This document shows, piece after piece, positions 4,469-5,822 of a DNA stretch of 5,822 bases. Within the stretch, counting starts at the first letter, position 1, and the number at the start of each line of letters is the position of its first letter. A program made the position numbers and the translations under genes. The DNA lies in NCBI GenBank assembly GCA_023405565.1, contig JAEXXW010000182.1, positions 1-5,822 on the forward strand. The letters are read 5' to 3'. The notes under the pieces were generated by a model. The model did not search any database. It was given only the letters and a program-made list of their open reading frames with translations, and was not told where the DNA came from. This DNA comes from Pseudomonadota bacterium (GTDB lineage: Bacteria; Pseudomonadota; Alphaproteobacteria; Rhizobiales; Xanthobacteraceae).

Positions 4469-5822
4469 ATGCTCGAGCAGAATACCCAGAGCGAGACGAA
4501 GGTGCCCGAGGACGAGCTTCGGGATGAGAACGGAGCGATTCGTCATGACTATGTGGAGCGGGTCCATGACGCCGTCACGCATCACGACAGCGCGGTTTTG
4601 CGAAATCTTGTCGGTGAACTGCACGAGGCCGATGCCGGCGACCTGATCGAGGCGCTCGAGCCCGAATTACGGCCCCAGCTCATCGAACTGATGGGCAAGG
4701 ACTTCGACTTTTCGGCCCTGACTGAAGTCGATGACACGGTCCGCGAGGAAATTCTCGAAGAACTGGAGCCGGAGACCGTCGCCGAGGGCGTGCGCGAACT
4801 CGATTCCGACGACGCCGTCTATATTCTCGAAGATCTCGATCGGCAGGATCAGGTTGAGATCCTGCAGCAACTTCCGGCCACTGAGCGTGTCGCGCTCGAA
4901 CGCAGCCTTTTGTATCCCGAAGAATCCGCCGGCCGGCGGATGCAGACCGAATTCATTTCCGTGCCGCCGTCATGGAATGTCGGGCAGGCGATCGACTATC
5001 TGCGCGAGACCGCCGATCTGCCGGATCGCTTCTACGAGCTTTATATCGTCGATCCCGACCAGAAGCTCCGCGGCGCCGTTGCGCTCGACAGCTTGTTGCG
5101 TGCCAAGCGTCCGGTGCCGGTGGTCGACCTCATGGATGAGGACCGCCGCCGCGTGAAGGCGACCGATGATCAGGAGGCTGTGGCGCGCATGTTCGAGCGC
5201 TACAATCTCGTCGCCGCACCGGTGGTGGATGAGGAGGATAGGCTGGTCGGCGTCCTGACCTTCGACGACATCGTCGACGTGATCGAGCAGGAAGCCGAAG
5301 AAGACATCATGGCGCTCGGCGGTGTCGGCCGGCAGGAAGAATTGTCCGACCCGGTCTGGACCATCGCCAAGGGGCGGTTCACCTGGTTGTTTGCCAATCT
5401 GCTGACGGCGCTGCTGGCAGCCTGGGTGATCAAGCAGTTCGAGCACTCGATCGAGAAGATGGTCTCGCTCGCCGTGCTGATGCCGATCGTGGCCTCGATG
5501 GGCGGCAATGCCGGCACTCAGACGATGACTGTCGCCGTGCGATCCTTGGCCACGCGCGACCTGAGCGATGCCAATGCGGCGCGCTTTGCCCGCCGCGAGC
5601 TTCTGGTCGGGCTTTTGAACGGCATTGCCTTTGCCGTCATCATGGGTGCGATCGCGGTGGTGTGGTTCAATGTTGCCGATCTTGGCATCGTGATCGCACT
5701 GGCGATGGTCTGCGTGCTGACGGCAGCGGCGCTGGGCGGCTTCGTCATTCCGTTGGCGCTGACCAAGCTTGGGGTCGATCCGGCGGTGTCGTCCGGGCCT
5801 TTCGTGACGACCGTGACGGATG
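4469..5822 (+). CDS. mgtE: Magnesium transporter MgtE (3' end cut by window)
   Basis: 451 codons are visible and the frame is still open at the window edge. MgtE is a homodimeric, Mg2+-gated inner-membrane channel for Mg2+. An acidic N-terminal helical domain covers about residues 25-155 (for example ALEPELRPQLIELM, DSDDAVYILEDLD). Two CBS domains follow at about 158-218 and 219-285 (APVVDEEDRLVGVLTFDDIVDVI); in the family these sense cytoplasmic Mg2+ and close the pore. Membrane segments lie near 303-321, 331-356, 378-400 and 405-431. The pore signature MPIVASMGGNAGTQTMTVAVR is at about 338-358, and a fifth helix begins at SSGPFVTTVTD. The final visible Asp451 probably corresponds to the conserved selectivity-filter aspartate. 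The ATG at 4469 gives the N-terminus seen in relatives (MLE...SETKVPEDELRDENG); the ribosome site is weak (AAGG, 12 nt upstream). Confidence 0.95.
   Translation, partial: MLEQNTQSETKVPEDELRDENGAIRHDYVERVHDAVTHHDSAVLRNLVGELHEADAGDLIEALEPELRPQLIELMGKDFDFSALTEVDDTVREEILEELEPETVAEGVRELDSDDAVYILEDLDRQDQVEILQQLPATERVALERSLLYPEESAGRRMQTEFISVPPSWNVGQAIDYLRETADLPDRFYELYIVDPDQKLRGAVALDSLLRAKRPVPVVDLMDEDRRRVKATDDQEAVARMFERYNLVAAPVVDEEDRLVGVLTFDDIVDVIEQEAEEDIMALGGVGRQEELSDPVWTIAKGRFTWLFANLLTALLAAWVIKQFEHSIEKMVSLAVLMPIVASMGGNAGTQTMTVAVRSLATRDLSDANAARFARRELLVGLLNGIAFAVIMGAIAVVWFNVADLGIVIALAMVCVLTAAALGGFVIPLALTKLGVDPAVSSGPFVTTVTD

Noticed and set aside
5200..5766. Minus-strand frames of 82-158 aa near the window end
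   Set aside because: They are shadows of mgtE, whose CBS and pore motifs read cleanly on the plus strand.

Overview
The window reads as ordinary chromosome of an alphaproteobacterium of the Hyphomicrobiales (Rhizobiales), most likely the Bradyrhizobium/Rhodopseudomonas/Afipia/Nitrobacter group. The grounds are high-GC codon use, close protein resemblance (from memory) to that group, a degenerate copy of an intergenic palindromic repeat typical of it, and a CtrA-type site (TTAA-N7-TTAACCAT). No phage, transposase, CRISPR or toxin genes were seen.

Layout. 1-255: 3' end of pccA, the biotin-carrier end of propionyl-CoA carboxylase alpha. 359-1369: a two-domain VOC (glyoxalase/extradiol dioxygenase fold) protein with a twin-arginine signal peptide. 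1429-2716: three tightly packed genes, namely a DUF805-like membrane protein, a gamma-glutamylcyclotransferase-like protein (1-nt overlap) and an acylphosphatase (4-nt ATGA overlap). 2717-2812: a palindromic intergenic repeat between convergent stop codons. 2815-3543 (minus): lipB, octanoyltransferase of lipoate synthesis. 3544-3630: divergent control region, with a CtrA-type box at its lipB edge. 3631-3873: a stand-alone SpoA-domain (FliN-like) protein. 4001-4085: tRNA-Leu(GAG) with a clear terminator. 4131-4468: no coding sequence, but a decayed tRNA-Leu copy exactly 220 bp downstream of the real one and a 16-bp-stem hairpin ahead of mgtE. 4469-5822: mgtE, magnesium channel/transporter, cut by the window end.

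How it fits together. The genes are mostly housekeeping: propionyl-CoA metabolism, lipoate synthesis, tRNA and Mg2+ uptake. The DUF805-GGCT-acylphosphatase set is probably translationally coupled, and the VOC gene 59 nt upstream may share its transcript. The points most worth a second look are the CtrA-type site between lipB and the FliN-like gene, the relic tRNA, the mgtE leader hairpin, and the export signal on the VOC protein. I see no convincing new multi-gene system.
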